Counted from the stretch's first letter, positions 7,661 through 17,858 are shown. The stretch: DNA of 64,000 bases from Streptomyces griseomycini (GCF_014203535.1 NZ_JACHJI010000001.1:744001-808000), one strand, 5' to 3'. Notes: a model not told the origin generated them from the letters alone. Program-made: numbers and translations.

Positions 7661-9588
7661 TGGCGGGGCCTGTGGCGCGGGTGACGGCCGGGGGCGGCCC
7701 CGACCAGCGCACGATGGACTTCAAGGGGTCGGGCAGACGGCTCGTCGCCCGGTTCGGGCCGGAGCGGCTGACGATCTACGGGCTGCTGGTCTGCGTGGTG
7801 CTGAGCGTGGGACTCAGCGTGATCGGGCCGAAGATCCTCGGCCGGGCGACCGACCTGGTCTTCGCGGGCATCGTCGGGCGCGAGATGCCCGGGGGCGCCA
7901 CCAAGGAGCAGGTGCTCGACTCGATGCGCGAGCGCGGCGACGGCGATGTCGCCGACATGCTCCGCAGCACCGACTTCACCCCCGGCGAGGGCATCGACTT
8001 CACGGCGGTGGGCGACGTCCTGCTGCTCGCCCTGGCGGTGTTCACGGTCGCCGGTCTGCTGATGGCGGTGGCGACGCGGCTGGTGAACCGGGCCGTGAAC
8101 CGCACCGTGTACCGGATGCGGGAGGACGTGCAGACGAAGCTGTCGCGGCTGCCGCTGTTGTACTTCGACAAGCGGCAGCGCGGTGAGGTGCTCAGCCGGG
8201 CGACGAACGACATCGACAACATCGGGCAGACGCTGCAGCAGTCGATGGGCCAGCTGATCAACTCGCTGCTGACCGTCATCGGCGTGCTGGCGATGATGTT
8301 CTACGTCTCGTGGATCCTCGCGCTGGTCGCGCTGGTGACCGTGCCGCTGTCGTTCGTGGTCGCCACGCGCGTGGGCAAGCGGTCGCAGCCGCACTTCGTG
8401 CAGCAGTGGCGCTCGACCGGCACGCTCAACGCGCACATCGAGGAGATGTACACCGGGCACACCCTGGTGAAGGTGTTCGGGCGGCAGGAGGAGTCGGCGC
8501 GGAAGTTCGCCGAGGAGAACGAGGCACTGTACGAGGCCGGGTTCCGGGCGCAGTTCAACAGCGGCGTCATGCAGCCGCTGATGTTCTTCGTGTCGAACAT
8601 CAACTACGTGCTGGTCGCGGTCGTCGGCGGCCTGCGGGTCGCGTCGGGCTCACTGTCCATCGGTGACGTGCAGGCCTTCATCCAGTACTCGCGGCAGTTC
8701 TCGATGCCGCTGACACAGGTCGCCTCGATGGCGAACCTGGTGCAGTCGGGCGTCGCGTCGGCCGAGCGGGTCTTCGAGCTGCTGGACGCCGAGGAGCAGG
8801 AGGCCGACCCGGTGCCGGCCGAGAGGCCGGCCGAGCTGCGCGGGCGGGTGGCGCTGGAGCAGGTGTCGTTCCGGTACGACCCCGAGAAGCCGCTGATCGA
8901 GGACCTGTCGCTGAAGGTCGAGCCGGGGCACACGGTCGCCATCGTCGGCCCGACCGGCGCGGGCAAGACCACGCTGGTGAACCTGCTGATGCGGTTCTAC
9001 GAGGTCTCCGGCGGGCGCATCACCCTCGACGGGGTGGACATCGCGCGGATGTCCCGGGACGAGCTGCGCTCCGGGATCGGCATGGTGCTGCAGGACACCT
9101 GGCTGTTCGGCGGCACCATCGCGGAGAACATCGCCTACGGCGCCGCCCGCGAGGTCACCCGGGAGGAGATCGAGGAGGCGGCCCGGGCGGCCCACGCCGA
9201 CCGGTTCGTCCGCACCCTGCCCGACGGGTACGACACGGTGATCGACGACGAGGGCAGCGGGGTCAGCGCCGGCGAGAAGCAGCTCATCACCATCGCGCGG
9301 GCGTTCCTGTCCGACCCGGTGATCCTGGTGCTGGACGAGGCGACGAGCTCGGTGGACACCCGGACCGAGGTGCTGATCCAGAAGGCGATGGCGAAACTGG
9401 CGCACGGGCGGACGTCGTTCGTGATCGCGCACCGGCTGTCGACGATCCGGGACGCGGACTCGATCTTGGTGATGGAGAATGGCGCGATCGTCGAACAGGG
9501 CTCGCACGAGGAGCTGCTGGCGGCGGAGGGGTCCTACGCCCGCCTGTACGCGGCGCAGTTCGCGCAGGCGCTGGCGGAGGCGGACTGA
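7660..9588 (+). CDS. ABC exporter half-transporter, catalytic-site subunit
   Basis: A 642-aa partner of the preceding gene, with six transmembrane helices and an extra loop between helices 1 and 2 (about 70-115). Walker A is GPTGAGKTT (about 430), Walker B is VLVLDEATS with the catalytic Glu intact, and the H-loop is IAHRLST. The signature is altered to VSAGEKQ. The two changes are complementary: the normal signature of the first subunit faces this intact Walker site, and the altered signature here faces the first subunit's degenerate site. Lipid or drug export is the family role. The substrate is unknown. Confidence 0.9.
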   Translation: MAGPVARVTAGGGPDQRTMDFKGSGRRLVARFGPERLTIYGLLVCVVLSVGLSVIGPKILGRATDLVFAGIVGREMPGGATKEQVLDSMRERGDGDVADMLRSTDFTPGEGIDFTAVGDVLLLALAVFTVAGLLMAVATRLVNRAVNRTVYRMREDVQTKLSRLPLLYFDKRQRGEVLSRATNDIDNIGQTLQQSMGQLINSLLTVIGVLAMMFYVSWILALVALVTVPLSFVVATRVGKRSQPHFVQQWRSTGTLNAHIEEMYTGHTLVKVFGRQEESARKFAEENEALYEAGFRAQFNSGVMQPLMFFVSNINYVLVAVVGGLRVASGSLSIGDVQAFIQYSRQFSMPLTQVASMANLVQSGVASAERVFELLDAEEQEADPVPAERPAELRGRVALEQVSFRYDPEKPLIEDLSLKVEPGHTVAIVGPTGAGKTTLVNLLMRFYEVSGGRITLDGVDIARMSRDELRSGIGMVLQDTWLFGGTIAENIAYGAAREVTREEIEEAARAAHADRFVRTLPDGYDTVIDDEGSGVSAGEKQLITIARAFLSDPVILVLDEATSSVDTRTEVLIQKAMAKLAHGRTSFVIAHRLSTIRDADSILVMENGAIVEQGSHEELLAAEGSYARLYAAQFAQALAEAD

Positions 9589-9616
9589 CGGCGTCGGAAA
9601 CGGGGAGGACCGGGAC

Positions 9617-9856
9617 ATGGCCGACAAGGGCGAGGGCACGGACGCGAACGCGGGCGGGGCGGAACCGGCCGAGCAGCGCCGGGCGCCCGGCATGGCGTTG
9701 TGGATGCCGATCGGCCTGGCCCTGGGCATCAGCTTCGGTCAGCTGACCGACAACCTGGGCCTGGGCATCGCCCTGGGCACCGCTGTGGGCGCGGCGGTGG
9801 GCTCCTCCGTCGACGCGGCCCGGCGGCGTGAGGAGGGCGGGGGGAACGGCTCGTGA
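9617..9856 (+). CDS. Small glycine-zipper membrane protein
   Basis: A 79-aa protein with a charged N-terminus, then GLALGISFGQL and LGLGIALGTAVGAAVG, two short hydrophobic glycine-zipper helices, and a basic tail. GGGGAGGA lies seven bases before the ATG. It follows the ABC pair by 28 bp and is probably cotranscribed. It runs tail to tail with hrdA, with only three bases between the stops. Function unknown. Confidence 0.75.
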   Translation: MADKGEGTDANAGGAEPAEQRRAPGMALWMPIGLALGISFGQLTDNLGLGIALGTAVGAAVGSSVDAARRREEGGGNGS

Positions 9857-9859
9857 CGC

Positions 9860-11158
9860 TCAGTCCAGGTAACCCCTCAACTGGTCGGCGAAGGCGTGGT
9901 CGCGGAGCTTGTTGAGGGTCTTGGACTCGATCTGGCGGATGCGTTCCCGTGTCACGCCGAAGATGCGGCCTATCTCCTCCAGGGTGCGGGGGCGGCCGTC
10001 GACCAGGCCGTAGCGGAGCTGGACGACCTTGCGTTCGCGTTCGCCGAGGGTGGAGAGGACCGCCTCCAGGTGCTCCCTGAGCAGCAGGAACGCGGCCGAC
10101 TCGACGGGGCTCGCGGCGTCGCCGTCCTCGATGAGGTCGCCGAGGGCCACGTCGTCCTCCTCCCCCACCGGGGCGTGCAGGGAGACCGGTTCCTGGGCGA
10201 GCCGCAGGACCTCGCCGACCCGCTCGGGCGGCAGGTCGAGGTGGGCGGCGACCTCGTCCGGGGTCGGCTCGTAGCCGCGCTCCTGGAGCATGCGGCGCTG
10301 GACGCGGACGACGCGGTTGATGAGTTCGACGACGTGGACGGGGACGCGGATGGTGCGGGCCTGGTCGGCCAGCGCGCGGGACATGGCCTGGCGGATCCAC
10401 CAGGTGGCGTAGGTGGAGAACTTGTAGCCGCGGGCGTAGTCGAACTTCTCCACCGCCCGGATCAGGCCGAGGTTGCCCTCCTGCACCAGGTCGAGCATGG
10501 TCAGTCCGCGGCCCACGTACCGCTTGGCGACGGACACGACGAGCCGCAGGTTCGCCTCGATGAGGCGGCGCTTGGCCATCCGGCCCATGACGACGAGCCG
10601 GTCCAGGTCGAGGGCGAGCCGGCTGTCCAGGTCGGGCGTGAGCCGCAGTTTCTCCTCGGCGAACAGCCCGGCCTCCACGCGGCGGGCGAGTTCGACCTCC
10701 TCGGCCGCGGTGAGCAGGGGGATGCGGCCGATCTCGCGCAGGTACTGGCGGAACAGGTCCGAGGAGGGGCCGCCGGTCTCGGGGCGCGGGGGCGGGGGCC
10801 CGACGGGCTCGGCCGGGGCCGGCTCCAGCGCGTCCGCGGGCGGTTCGGCCGGCTCGGGCGGGAACCCGGGGTCCGTTCCGGTCCCGGGGTGGTGCACGAC
10901 GCGGCTCTGCACGGGCACCGCCACGAGGACGTCCGCGTCCGGCTGCGCGCCGACCGCACTCGTGTCGGTCTGGGTGAGGGTCTGGGTCTGCACGGGGGCG
11001 ACCTCCAGGATGATCGCCGCCGCCGAGGCGGGCGGCAGCGGTACTTCGGGGGCGGAGTCGGCGGCCTCGCCGCTGTCCGTCCCGTACGCGATGAGCGGAA
11101 CCGCGGGTGTCCGGGACCCGTCCGGGACGGGTCGGCCGCGCTCCGAGGACTCAGGCAC
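9860..11158 (-). CDS. hrdA: RNA polymerase sigma factor HrdA (sigma-70 group 2)
   Basis: Primary-like sigma factor of about 432 aa that directs RNA polymerase to -10/-35 promoters. A long Pro/Ala/Glu-rich N-terminus (about 1-125) leads into region 1.2 ([17 protein letters not shown]). Region 2 follows with [19 protein letters not shown] (about 244), then region 3, and region 4.2 with [21 protein letters not shown] read as two overlapping parts (about 390-412). Between its location and neighbours it matches S. coelicolor hrdA, one of the dispensable homologues of hrdB. The start is uncertain: GTG 11158 gives MPESSERG, ATG 11185 adds nine residues, and neither has a clear ribosome binding site. 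Confidence 0.88.
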   Translation of the reverse strand: MPESSERGRPVPDGSRTPAVPLIAYGTDSGEAADSAPEVPLPPASAAAIILEVAPVQTQTLTQTDTSAVGAQPDADVLVAVPVQSRVVHHPGTGTDPGFPPEPAEPPADALEPAPAEPVGPPPPRPETGGPSSDLFRQYLREIGRIPLLTAAEEVELARRVEAGLFAEEKLRLTPDLDSRLALDLDRLVVMGRMAKRRLIEANLRLVVSVAKRYVGRGLTMLDLVQEGNLGLIRAVEKFDYARGYKFSTYATWWIRQAMSRALADQARTIRVPVHVVELINRVVRVQRRMLQERGYEPTPDEVAAHLDLPPERVGEVLRLAQEPVSLHAPVGEEDDVALGDLIEDGDAASPVESAAFLLLREHLEAVLSTLGERERKVVQLRYGLVDGRPRTLEEIGRIFGVTRERIRQIESKTLNKLRDHAFADQLRGYLD

Positions 11159-11296
11159 CGCACCCCAGTGTGGGGTACGACACATCGTCCCCACGAGGGG
11201 CGTGCGATGACTTTTTGCGTCCGGTCCGTGACCGGGCGGATACCCCGCACCGAAACCCGGATGCCGGGCGCGCCCCCGGTCTGGGACGATCCACGG

Positions 11297-11917
11297 GTGT
11301 CCGATTCCCTGTACGAAACCCATGTGACGGTCCGCTGTTCCGGCCCCGGGGAGGCGGAGGAACTGCGTCGGTGGGCCGCCGCGGCCGGTCTCAAGCTGAC
11401 GCACATCGTGCTGGCCCGGGGCCGGATGCGCGACCAGCCCATGCTCACCCTGGCCGGCTCCCGCACCTACGCCGAGGAGTCGGCGCGGGCGCGTGAGGTG
11501 GCGGCGCGGCTGAGGGCGGACGGGTTCGAGCCCGTGCGCGTGAAGACCGAGTCGTCGCCGTGGGCCCCGGAGGTGCCGGACGGGCCGTGCGCGGACGGGC
11601 GGTACTTCGAGCACCACGTGAAGCTGCTGCTCGCCGCGGGGACGGACCTGGACGCCCTGGCGGCCCGGGTCGTGCCGCACGGCGCCCACCTGTCGTGGAA
11701 CGCCCGGCGGGTGCGCGCCGGGGCACGGCACGAGCGGTTCGTCACCCAGCGCTGTCACGGGGTGGACGCCGAGGGCGCCGGACGGGCCCTGGACCGGCTG
11801 CTGGCGGATCTGGACGGGTACGACGTGCTGGGCGTGGAGCGGGAGTTCGTGCTCCACGACAGCGACGTGTCGGTGGACGAGGGATGGCTCACGGAGCCGG
11901 TGGGGGTGCGGACATGA
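11297..11917 (+). CDS. Conserved hypothetical protein coupled to the AbiEii-like gene
   Basis: A protein of 206 aa starting [13 protein letters not shown], rich in Arg and Ala. It has alternating beta/alpha character and two similar segments (YETHVTVRC near the start and [10 protein letters not shown] near residue 101), which suggests an internal duplication of a ferredoxin-like fold. There is no signal peptide or membrane helix. I do not recognise a family. Upstream ATGs at 11208 (with GAGGGG) and 11261 are alternative starts. Its stop overlaps the next gene by four bases, so the two products are probably made together. It diverges from hrdA. Confidence 0.7.
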   Translation: MSDSLYETHVTVRCSGPGEAEELRRWAAAAGLKLTHIVLARGRMRDQPMLTLAGSRTYAEESARAREVAARLRADGFEPVRVKTESSPWAPEVPDGPCADGRYFEHHVKLLLAAGTDLDALAARVVPHGAHLSWNARRVRAGARHERFVTQRCHGVDAEGAGRALDRLLADLDGYDVLGVEREFVLHDSDVSVDEGWLTEPVGVRT

Positions 11918-12906
11918 GCGGCACGAGGTGGCGGAACTTCGGCTGGCGGAGCGAGGAGATCCCCCGCGAGCCGCTGGACGAGGGCACCCGCAGGGCGGTC
12001 GACCTGCCGCGGACGCTGCAGTGGGTGCCGGGGGACGACGTGGTGCAGCGCCCCGTGTTCGACCCGGCCCTGAAGCACCACCAGAACGCCTACCGCGCGA
12101 CCGACCCCCGCTTCACCGACCCGACCCGGGGCGAGGCGTGGCGGGCGGCGCGGCGCCGGGCGCTGGACCTGGTGCTGGAGGCGATCGCGGACTCGCCGTG
12201 GGTGGACGCGCTGGTGCTGCGCGGCAGCGTGCTGATGTCGGCGTGGTTCGGCGACGCCGCCCGCGAGCCGGGCGACCTGGACTTCGTCGTCGTGCCGCAC
12301 ACCTGGCGGATCGACGACGGGCGGACGGAGCGGATGCTGGCCGGGATCGCCGGGGCCGCGCAGGCGCTGGCCGACGCGCGCGGGCGGGAGGTCGGGATCT
12401 CGGCCCGGGGCGCGGTGGTCGAGGACATCTGGACCTACGACCGGGTGCCGGGGCGGCGCATGGTGCTGCCGTGGGGGTCGCCGGGGCTGCCCGGCGGCCA
12501 TGTGCAGCTCGACTTCGTGTTCGACGAGAGGCTGCCCGAGGACCCCGAGCCGGTGGAGCTGCCGGGCGGCGCGATCGTGCAGGCGGCGACGCCGGAGCTG
12601 TCCCTGGCGTGGAAGCTGATGTGGCTGATCAACGACATGCACGGGCAGGGCAAGGACCTGTACGACGCCGTGCTGCTGGCCGAGCGGCACCCGCTGCGCC
12701 GCGAGCTGCTGCACGAGGTGTTCCGGCTGTCGGGCGAGTGGCCGCACCCGTACCGCGAGGAGATCCTGCTGGAGGACGTGGTGGAGGCGGTCGGGTACGT
12801 CGAGTGGGACCACTTCGTCACGGAGTACCCGCGCTTCGAGGACGCCGGGCGGGAGTTCGCCGACCGGCTGGTGCGGGCGGTGACGCCGACGTTCGCGGGG
12901 ACCTGA
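11914..12906 (+). CDS. Nucleotidyltransferase, AbiEii/AbiGii toxin family
   Basis: A 330-aa protein with the signature of AbiEii-type nucleotidyltransferases: [25 protein letters not shown] (read as two parts, about residues 105-130), giving a G-S motif and a DLD metal site, then [22 protein letters not shown] near 235, which matches the K-x-K/RDxxD element of the family. Toxins of this type add nucleotides to tRNA or other targets. Whether this copy is a toxin or a housekeeping enzyme is not known. The partner is the overlapping upstream gene, not a recognisable AbiEi antitoxin. Confidence 0.75.
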   Translation: MSGTRWRNFGWRSEEIPREPLDEGTRRAVDLPRTLQWVPGDDVVQRPVFDPALKHHQNAYRATDPRFTDPTRGEAWRAARRRALDLVLEAIADSPWVDALVLRGSVLMSAWFGDAAREPGDLDFVVVPHTWRIDDGRTERMLAGIAGAAQALADARGREVGISARGAVVEDIWTYDRVPGRRMVLPWGSPGLPGGHVQLDFVFDERLPEDPEPVELPGGAIVQAATPELSLAWKLMWLINDMHGQGKDLYDAVLLAERHPLRRELLHEVFRLSGEWPHPYREEILLEDVVEAVGYVEWDHFVTEYPRFEDAGREFADRLVRAVTPTFAGT

Positions 12907-12927
12907 CCCGGTCCTCCGCGGCGTCCC

Positions 12928-14856
12928 CTACAGCGCCGCCGCGCCGTGTTCGCGCAGGGCCTGGTCGTACTGCTGGAGCACCCACAACTCGTTCTGCACG
13001 GAGGCCAGTTCGGCCGGGTCGCCGTGGGTGCCGAGGCGGGTGAGGCGGCTGGTGATGTCGCGGATGCGGCGCTCGACGGCGCGGCGGCGGACGGTGACCA
13101 GCTGGGCGCCCGCGTAGGTCTCGTCGACCTCCTTGACTCCCCGGTGCAGCATGATCGCCTCGACGGCGAGTTCGGTGACCGTGGCGCGGACGGTGTCGTC
13201 GGGGGCGGCGTCGCGGACCCGGATCAGGTACTCCTGCGGGTCCCGCACGCCGTGCTCCGCGCCGCCCGCGTCCAGGATCGCCTGGCGCACGGCCGCGTAC
13301 GGCGGGGCGGTGAACTCGTCGACGCCGTACGCGTCGAAGGCCGGGGAGACCAGTTCCGGGCGCTGCAGGGCGAGCTTGAGCAGCTCGCGTTCGGTGGCGA
13401 AGACCGGGTTGCGGAGGTTGAGGGCGGGACCGCGCGGGGCGGCCCGGTCCTGGGCGGGGGCGGCGTACTGCTGCGGGCCGCCGCGCTGCTGCCGGTCGGG
13501 GGCGGGGCCCTTGCCGCCGCGCTCGCGGGCCCAGCGGGCCAGTTGGGCGACCCGCTTGACGACGAACTGGGTGTCGAGGATGCCGAGCATGCCGGCGAGC
13601 TGGACGGCGACCTCGTGCTGGGCGCCGCTGTTCTTGATGCGGGCGACGACGGGGGCGGCCTCGTCGAGGGCGGCGGCGCGGCCGGCCGGGGTGTCCAGGT
13701 CGTAGCGGCCGACGATCTGGCGGAGGGCGAACTCGAACAGCGGGGTGCGGGGCTCGACCAGGTCGGCGACGGCCTCGTCGCCCTTGGCCAGGCGCAGGTC
13801 GCAGGGGTCCATGCCGTCGGGGGCGATGGCGATGTAGGTCTCGGCGGCGAACTTCTGGTCGTCCTCGAAGGCGCGCAGGGCCGCCTTCTGGCCGGCCGCG
13901 TCGCCGTCGAAGGTGAAGATCACGCGGGCGCTGCCGTTGTCCATGAGCAGCCGGCGCAGGATCTTGATGTGGTCGCCGCCGAAGGCGGTGCCGCAGGTGG
14001 CGACGGCGGTGGTGACGCCGGCCAGGTGGCAGGCCATGACGTCGGTGTAGCCCTCGACGACGACCGCGCGGGAGGACTTCGCGATGTCCTTCTTCGCCAG
14101 GTCGATGCCGTAGAGGACCTGGGACTTCTTGTAGATCGCGGTCTCGGGGGTGTTGAGGTACTTGGGGCCGTTGTCCGCCTCGTAGAGCTTGCGGGCGCCG
14201 AAGCCGACGACGTCGCCGCCGATGTCGCGGATGGGCCACATCAGCCGGCCGCGGAAGCGGTCGATGGGGCCGCGGCGGCCCTCCTGGGAGAGGCCGGAGA
14301 GGATCAGCTCCTTGTCGCTGAAGCCCTTGCCGCGCAGGAAGCGGGTGAGGTGGTCCCAGCCCTGGGGGCTGTAGCCGACGCCGAAGTGGACGGCGGCGGC
14401 CTGGTCGAAGCCGCGCTCGGCGAGGAAGACCCGGCCGGTCTCCGCCTCGGGGGAGGCCGCGAGCTGCTCCGCGTACCACTCGGCGGCGATCTTGTGGGCC
14501 TCGACCAGGCGGATGCGCTCGCCGCGCTGGTGGGCGGGGTTGTACCCGCCCTCCTCGTAGCGCAGGGTGATGCCGGCCTGGGCGGCCAGGCGCTCGACCG
14601 CCTCGGAGAAGGAGAGGTGGTCGACCTTCATCACGAACGTGATGGTGTCGCCGCCCTCCTGGCAGCCGAAGCAGTGGAAGAGCCCCTTGCTCGGGCTGAC
14701 CTGGAAGGACGGCGACTTCTCGTCGTGGAAGGGGCACAGGCCCTTGAGGTTGCCGCCGCCCGCGTTCCGCAGCTGGAGGTACTCGGACACCACGGCGTCG
14801 ATCGGGACCGCGTCCCGTACCGCCTTCACGTCCTCGTCGTTGATCCGTCCTGCCAC
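12928..14856 (-). CDS. dnaG: DNA primase DnaG
   Basis: Synthesises RNA primers at the replication fork with DnaB helicase. The protein is 642 aa, the expected length. The CHC2 zinc ribbon is CPFHDEKSPSF with HCFGC (Cys41, His44, Cys62, Cys65). The TOPRIM core shows VVVEGYTDVMA (about 263-273) and FTFDGDAAGQKA (about 318), carrying the metal-binding acidic residues. The C-terminal helical domain (about 480-642) should contact helicase. It starts with GTG and has no strong ribosome binding site. The 80-bp tandem repeats begin only 12 bp upstream, so they lie in its promoter or leader. Confidence 0.95.
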   Translation of the reverse strand: MAGRINDEDVKAVRDAVPIDAVVSEYLQLRNAGGGNLKGLCPFHDEKSPSFQVSPSKGLFHCFGCQEGGDTITFVMKVDHLSFSEAVERLAAQAGITLRYEEGGYNPAHQRGERIRLVEAHKIAAEWYAEQLAASPEAETGRVFLAERGFDQAAAVHFGVGYSPQGWDHLTRFLRGKGFSDKELILSGLSQEGRRGPIDRFRGRLMWPIRDIGGDVVGFGARKLYEADNGPKYLNTPETAIYKKSQVLYGIDLAKKDIAKSSRAVVVEGYTDVMACHLAGVTTAVATCGTAFGGDHIKILRRLLMDNGSARVIFTFDGDAAGQKAALRAFEDDQKFAAETYIAIAPDGMDPCDLRLAKGDEAVADLVEPRTPLFEFALRQIVGRYDLDTPAGRAAALDEAAPVVARIKNSGAQHEVAVQLAGMLGILDTQFVVKRVAQLARWARERGGKGPAPDRQQRGGPQQYAAPAQDRAAPRGPALNLRNPVFATERELLKLALQRPELVSPAFDAYGVDEFTAPPYAAVRQAILDAGGAEHGVRDPQEYLIRVRDAAPDDTVRATVTELAVEAIMLHRGVKEVDETYAGAQLVTVRRRAVERRIRDITSRLTRLGTHGDPAELASVQNELWVLQQYDQALREHGAAAL

Positions 14857-14867
14857 GCGTGAATTCT

Positions 14868-15070
14868 ACGGGGACGGTCGGACACTCCCGGGGCACGGGG
14901 AGCGCGCCACGGCCGGGGGCCCGGGGGTCGCCCCCGGGAATCACAGCACGGGGACGGTCGGACACTCCCGGGGCACGGGGAGCGCGCCACGGCCGGGGGT
15001 CCGGGGGTCGCCCCCGGGAATCACAGCACGGGGACGGTCGGACACTCCCGGGGCACGGGGACGGCCGGGC
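14868..15070. repeat. 80-bp intergenic tandem repeat, about 2.4 copies
   Basis: Units begin at 14868, 14948 and 15028 with a period of exactly 80 bp. The first two copies differ at one base (C at 14920, T at 15000). The third loses part of the unit after 15061 and ends at the stop codon of the flavoprotein gene. Each full unit includes the hairpin CCGGGGGTCGCCCCCGG. The array fills the space between two minus-strand genes. Near-identity of copies means recent slippage or unequal crossing-over. Confidence 0.9.
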
Positions 15071-15072
15071 GC

Positions 15073-16338
15073 TCAGGGCGCGAGGCTCTCGAGCGGTACG
15101 CGGGGGTCCGCCAGCGCCTCCGTGTCCACCGCGGTCCGGGAGCGGATCAGCCGCTGGACCGGGTCCGTGACGTCCCACACGTTGACGTTCATCCCCGCCA
15201 GCACCCGGCCCTCCCTCACCCAGAACGCGATGAACTCGCGCTTGCCCGCGTCGCCCCGGATCACCACCTGGTCGTAGGAGCCCGGGGGCGCCCAGCCGGA
15301 GTACTCCATGCCCAGGTCGTACTGGTCGGTGAAGAAGTACGGCATCCGGTCGTACGTCACCTCCCGGCCGAGCATCGCGCGGGCCGCCGCCGGGCCGCCG
15401 TTGAGGGCGTTGGCCCAGTGCTCCACGCGCAGCCGGGTGCCGAAGAGGGCGTGCGGGAAGCAGGCGACGTCGCCGGCCGCGTGGATGTCGGGGTCGGAGG
15501 TGCGCAGCCGTTCGTCGACGAGGACGCCGCCGCCGTCCGCGCGGTCGGCGAGCGCCAGGCCCGCCGCCTCGGCGAGGGAGGTGCGCGGGGCGGCGCCGAT
15601 CGCGGCGAGGACGGCGTGCGCGGGGTGTTCCTCGCCGTCGTCGGTGCGGGCCGCGAGGACCATGCCGTCCTGTCCGGTGATCTCGGTGAGCGTGGCGCCG
15701 AAGTGGAAGCGGACGCCGCGCTCGCTGTGCAGTTCGGCGAAGAGCTGGCCGAGCTCGGGGCCGAGGACCGAGTGCAGCGGGGTCGGGCCCCGGTGGACGA
15801 CGGTGACCTCCGCGCCGTACTGGCGGGCCGCCGCCGCGACCTCCAGGCCGATCCAGCCGGCCCCGGCGATCACCAGGTGCCCGTTGTCGCGGCCGAGGGA
15901 GGTCAGGACGCCCTTGAGGCGGTCGGCGTGGGCGAGGCGGCGCAGGTGGTGGACGCCGGCCAGGTCCGTGCCCGGGATGTCGAGGCGGCGGGGCTCGGCG
16001 CCGGTGGCCAGCAGCAGCTTGTCGTAGCGGACGGTGGTGCCGTCGTCGCCGAAGCGGACGGTCTTCGCGGCGCGGTCGACGACGTCGACGGTCTGGCCGA
16101 GGTGCAGCTCGACGTCGTGGCGGGCGTACCAGGCGGGCTCGTGCACGAGGGCGCCGTCGCGTTCGTCCTTGCCGAGGAGGTAGCCCTTGGACAGGGGCGG
16201 CCGCTCGTACGGGTGGTCGCGTTCGTCGCAGATCAGTATCACGCGGCCGGTGAAGCCCTCCGTGCGCAGTGTCTCGGCCGCCTTCGCACCGGCCAGGCCG
16301 CCTCCGACGATGACGAATGTCTGATCCGCGTCGACCAC
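15073..16338 (-). CDS. FAD/NAD(P)-dependent ferredoxin-reductase-like oxidoreductase
   Basis: A 421-aa flavoprotein of the rhodocoxin/putidaredoxin reductase type, which passes electrons from NAD(P)H to a ferredoxin. The FAD-binding dinucleotide fold VIVGGGLAGAKAAE is at the N-terminus, followed by YERPPLSKGYL. The NAD(P) fold AGAGWIGLEVAAAA lies near residue 155, and the FAD-contact HAAGDVACF near 285. A reductase C-terminal domain follows. GGAGG lies six bases before the GTG start. No ferredoxin or P450 gene is adjacent, so its partner is not evident. Confidence 0.88.
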   Translation of the reverse strand: MVDADQTFVIVGGGLAGAKAAETLRTEGFTGRVILICDERDHPYERPPLSKGYLLGKDERDGALVHEPAWYARHDVELHLGQTVDVVDRAAKTVRFGDDGTTVRYDKLLLATGAEPRRLDIPGTDLAGVHHLRRLAHADRLKGVLTSLGRDNGHLVIAGAGWIGLEVAAAARQYGAEVTVVHRGPTPLHSVLGPELGQLFAELHSERGVRFHFGATLTEITGQDGMVLAARTDDGEEHPAHAVLAAIGAAPRTSLAEAAGLALADRADGGGVLVDERLRTSDPDIHAAGDVACFPHALFGTRLRVEHWANALNGGPAAARAMLGREVTYDRMPYFFTDQYDLGMEYSGWAPPGSYDQVVIRGDAGKREFIAFWVREGRVLAGMNVNVWDVTDPVQRLIRSRTAVDTEALADPRVPLESLAP

Positions 16339-16447
16339 TTGTTGCCTCCTCGTCCGTGTGCCGCCACCTGCGAGCGTCCCGCACACAGCGTGATGCGGGA
16401 AGGGGTGGTGACCCGATCAGGCCACGCAGGGTCACCTTCGGGCGAGC

Positions 16448-17809
16448 TCACGTCACCCGTGTCCCACCGGTCCCGTCTCGTCCCTGCCCCGTGAGACGGG
16501 CGTGAAGCGAGCGGGCCGAGGCGTCGGTGAGGGACGCGATCTGGTCGACGATCACCCGCTTGCGGGCGCGGTCGTCCGGGGCCCGGTCGAACAGGGTGCG
16601 GAACTGCGGGTCCAGTCCGTCGGGGGCGCGGGCGGTGAGCGCCTCGGCCAGTTCCAGGACGACGATCCGCTGGTCGGCGCGGAGCCGCTCCTGCTCGGCG
16701 CGCTGCATGACGTACCGGTCGGCGACCGCCTTGAGGACGGCGCACTCCATGCGGGTGCTGCGCGGGACGACCAGCTCGGCGCCGTACCTGGTGAGGCGGC
16801 CACCGCCGTAGGCCTGCCGGGTGGCGCCCTCGGCGGCGAGGCAGAAGCGGCCGATGAGCTGGCTGGTGGCGTCCTTCAGGCGGGCCTGGGCGACGGCGGT
16901 GCCGTCGTAGCCGTGCGGCCACCACTCCTGGGCGAGGAGGCGGTCGAGGGCCTCGGCCAGTTCGGCCGGATCGGTGCCGGCGGGGACGTACCGGCCCACG
17001 GCGACGGCGAAGACGGCCTCCCGTTCGGGGCCGGCGTGCAGGAGGCCGGGGTCGATGTGGCCGGCGTGCAGGCCGTCCTCCACGTCGTGCACGGAGTACG
17101 CCACGTCGTCGGACCAGTCCATGACCTGGGCCTCGAAGCAGACGCGGGTGCCGGGGGCGTCCTTGCGGACCCAGTCGAAGACGGGGCGGTCGTCCTCGTG
17201 GACGCCGAACTTCGGGGAGGCCGGGTCGGTGGGGTGGGCGCCGCGGGGCCAGGGGTACTTGGTGGCGGCGTCGAGGGCGGCGCGGGTGAGGTTGAGGCCG
17301 ACGCTGGTGAGGTCGCCGGTGGCCGGGTCGGTGACGAACCGCTTGGGCTCGATGCGGGTGAGCAGGCGCAGCGACTGGGCGTTGCCCTCGAAGCCGCCGC
17401 AGTCCTCGGCGAACTCGTTCAGCGCCTGTTCGCCGTTGTGCCCGAAGGGCGGGTGGCCGAGGTCGTGCGAGAGGCAGGCGGCCTCCACCAGGTCGGGGTC
17501 GCAGCCGAGGGCGGCGCCGAGCTCGCGGCCGACCTGGGCGCACTCGAGGGAGTGGGTGAGGCGGGTCCGGGGGCTGGCGTCCCCCGTCTGACCGAGCTCC
17601 CCCGGGGTGACGACCTGCGTCTTGCCGGCGAGGCGGCGCAGGGCGGCGGAGTGCAGGATGCGCGCGCGGTCGCGCTGGAAGGCGGTGCGGCCGGGGCGCT
17701 TGTCGGGTTCGACGGCCCACCGCTCGACGGCGAGGGTGTCGTACCCGGCGGGCGGGACGTGGTTCTCGAACGGCGGCGTCAGGGGTGTGCCGGATGTGAT
17801 GCCTTCCAT
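16448..17809 (-). CDS. dgt: Deoxyguanosinetriphosphate triphosphohydrolase-like protein
   Basis: HD-domain nucleotide hydrolase of 453 aa, the type that removes triphosphate from dGTP or other dNTPs and so trims dNTP pools. The metal ligands are visible as His86 (RTRLTHSLE), His115-Asp116 ([14 protein letters not shown]) and an Asp in the [13 protein letters not shown] motif near 220. It belongs to the dGTPase subfamily 2 arrangement common in actinobacteria. The dGTPase location next to dnaG fits a replication-linked role. No clear ribosome binding site precedes the ATG. Exact nucleotide preference cannot be inferred. Confidence 0.9.
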   Translation of the reverse strand: MEGITSGTPLTPPFENHVPPAGYDTLAVERWAVEPDKRPGRTAFQRDRARILHSAALRRLAGKTQVVTPGELGQTGDASPRTRLTHSLECAQVGRELGAALGCDPDLVEAACLSHDLGHPPFGHNGEQALNEFAEDCGGFEGNAQSLRLLTRIEPKRFVTDPATGDLTSVGLNLTRAALDAATKYPWPRGAHPTDPASPKFGVHEDDRPVFDWVRKDAPGTRVCFEAQVMDWSDDVAYSVHDVEDGLHAGHIDPGLLHAGPEREAVFAVAVGRYVPAGTDPAELAEALDRLLAQEWWPHGYDGTAVAQARLKDATSQLIGRFCLAAEGATRQAYGGGRLTRYGAELVVPRSTRMECAVLKAVADRYVMQRAEQERLRADQRIVVLELAEALTARAPDGLDPQFRTLFDRAPDDRARKRVIVDQIASLTDASARSLHARLTGQGRDGTGGTRVT

Positions 17810-17858
17810 GCACCGACAGTAGACGCAGCCATCGGCACACGGGACGTCGACGGCCGTT

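Noticed and set aside
12946..14862. Long open frame opposite dnaG
   Set aside because: It is a GC-rich shadow of dnaG: no ribosome binding site, Gly/Ala/Val/Glu-biased composition and no family likeness.
14868..15070. CRISPR array
   Set aside because: The units are contiguous 80-bp copies without variable spacers, and no cas genes exist nearby.
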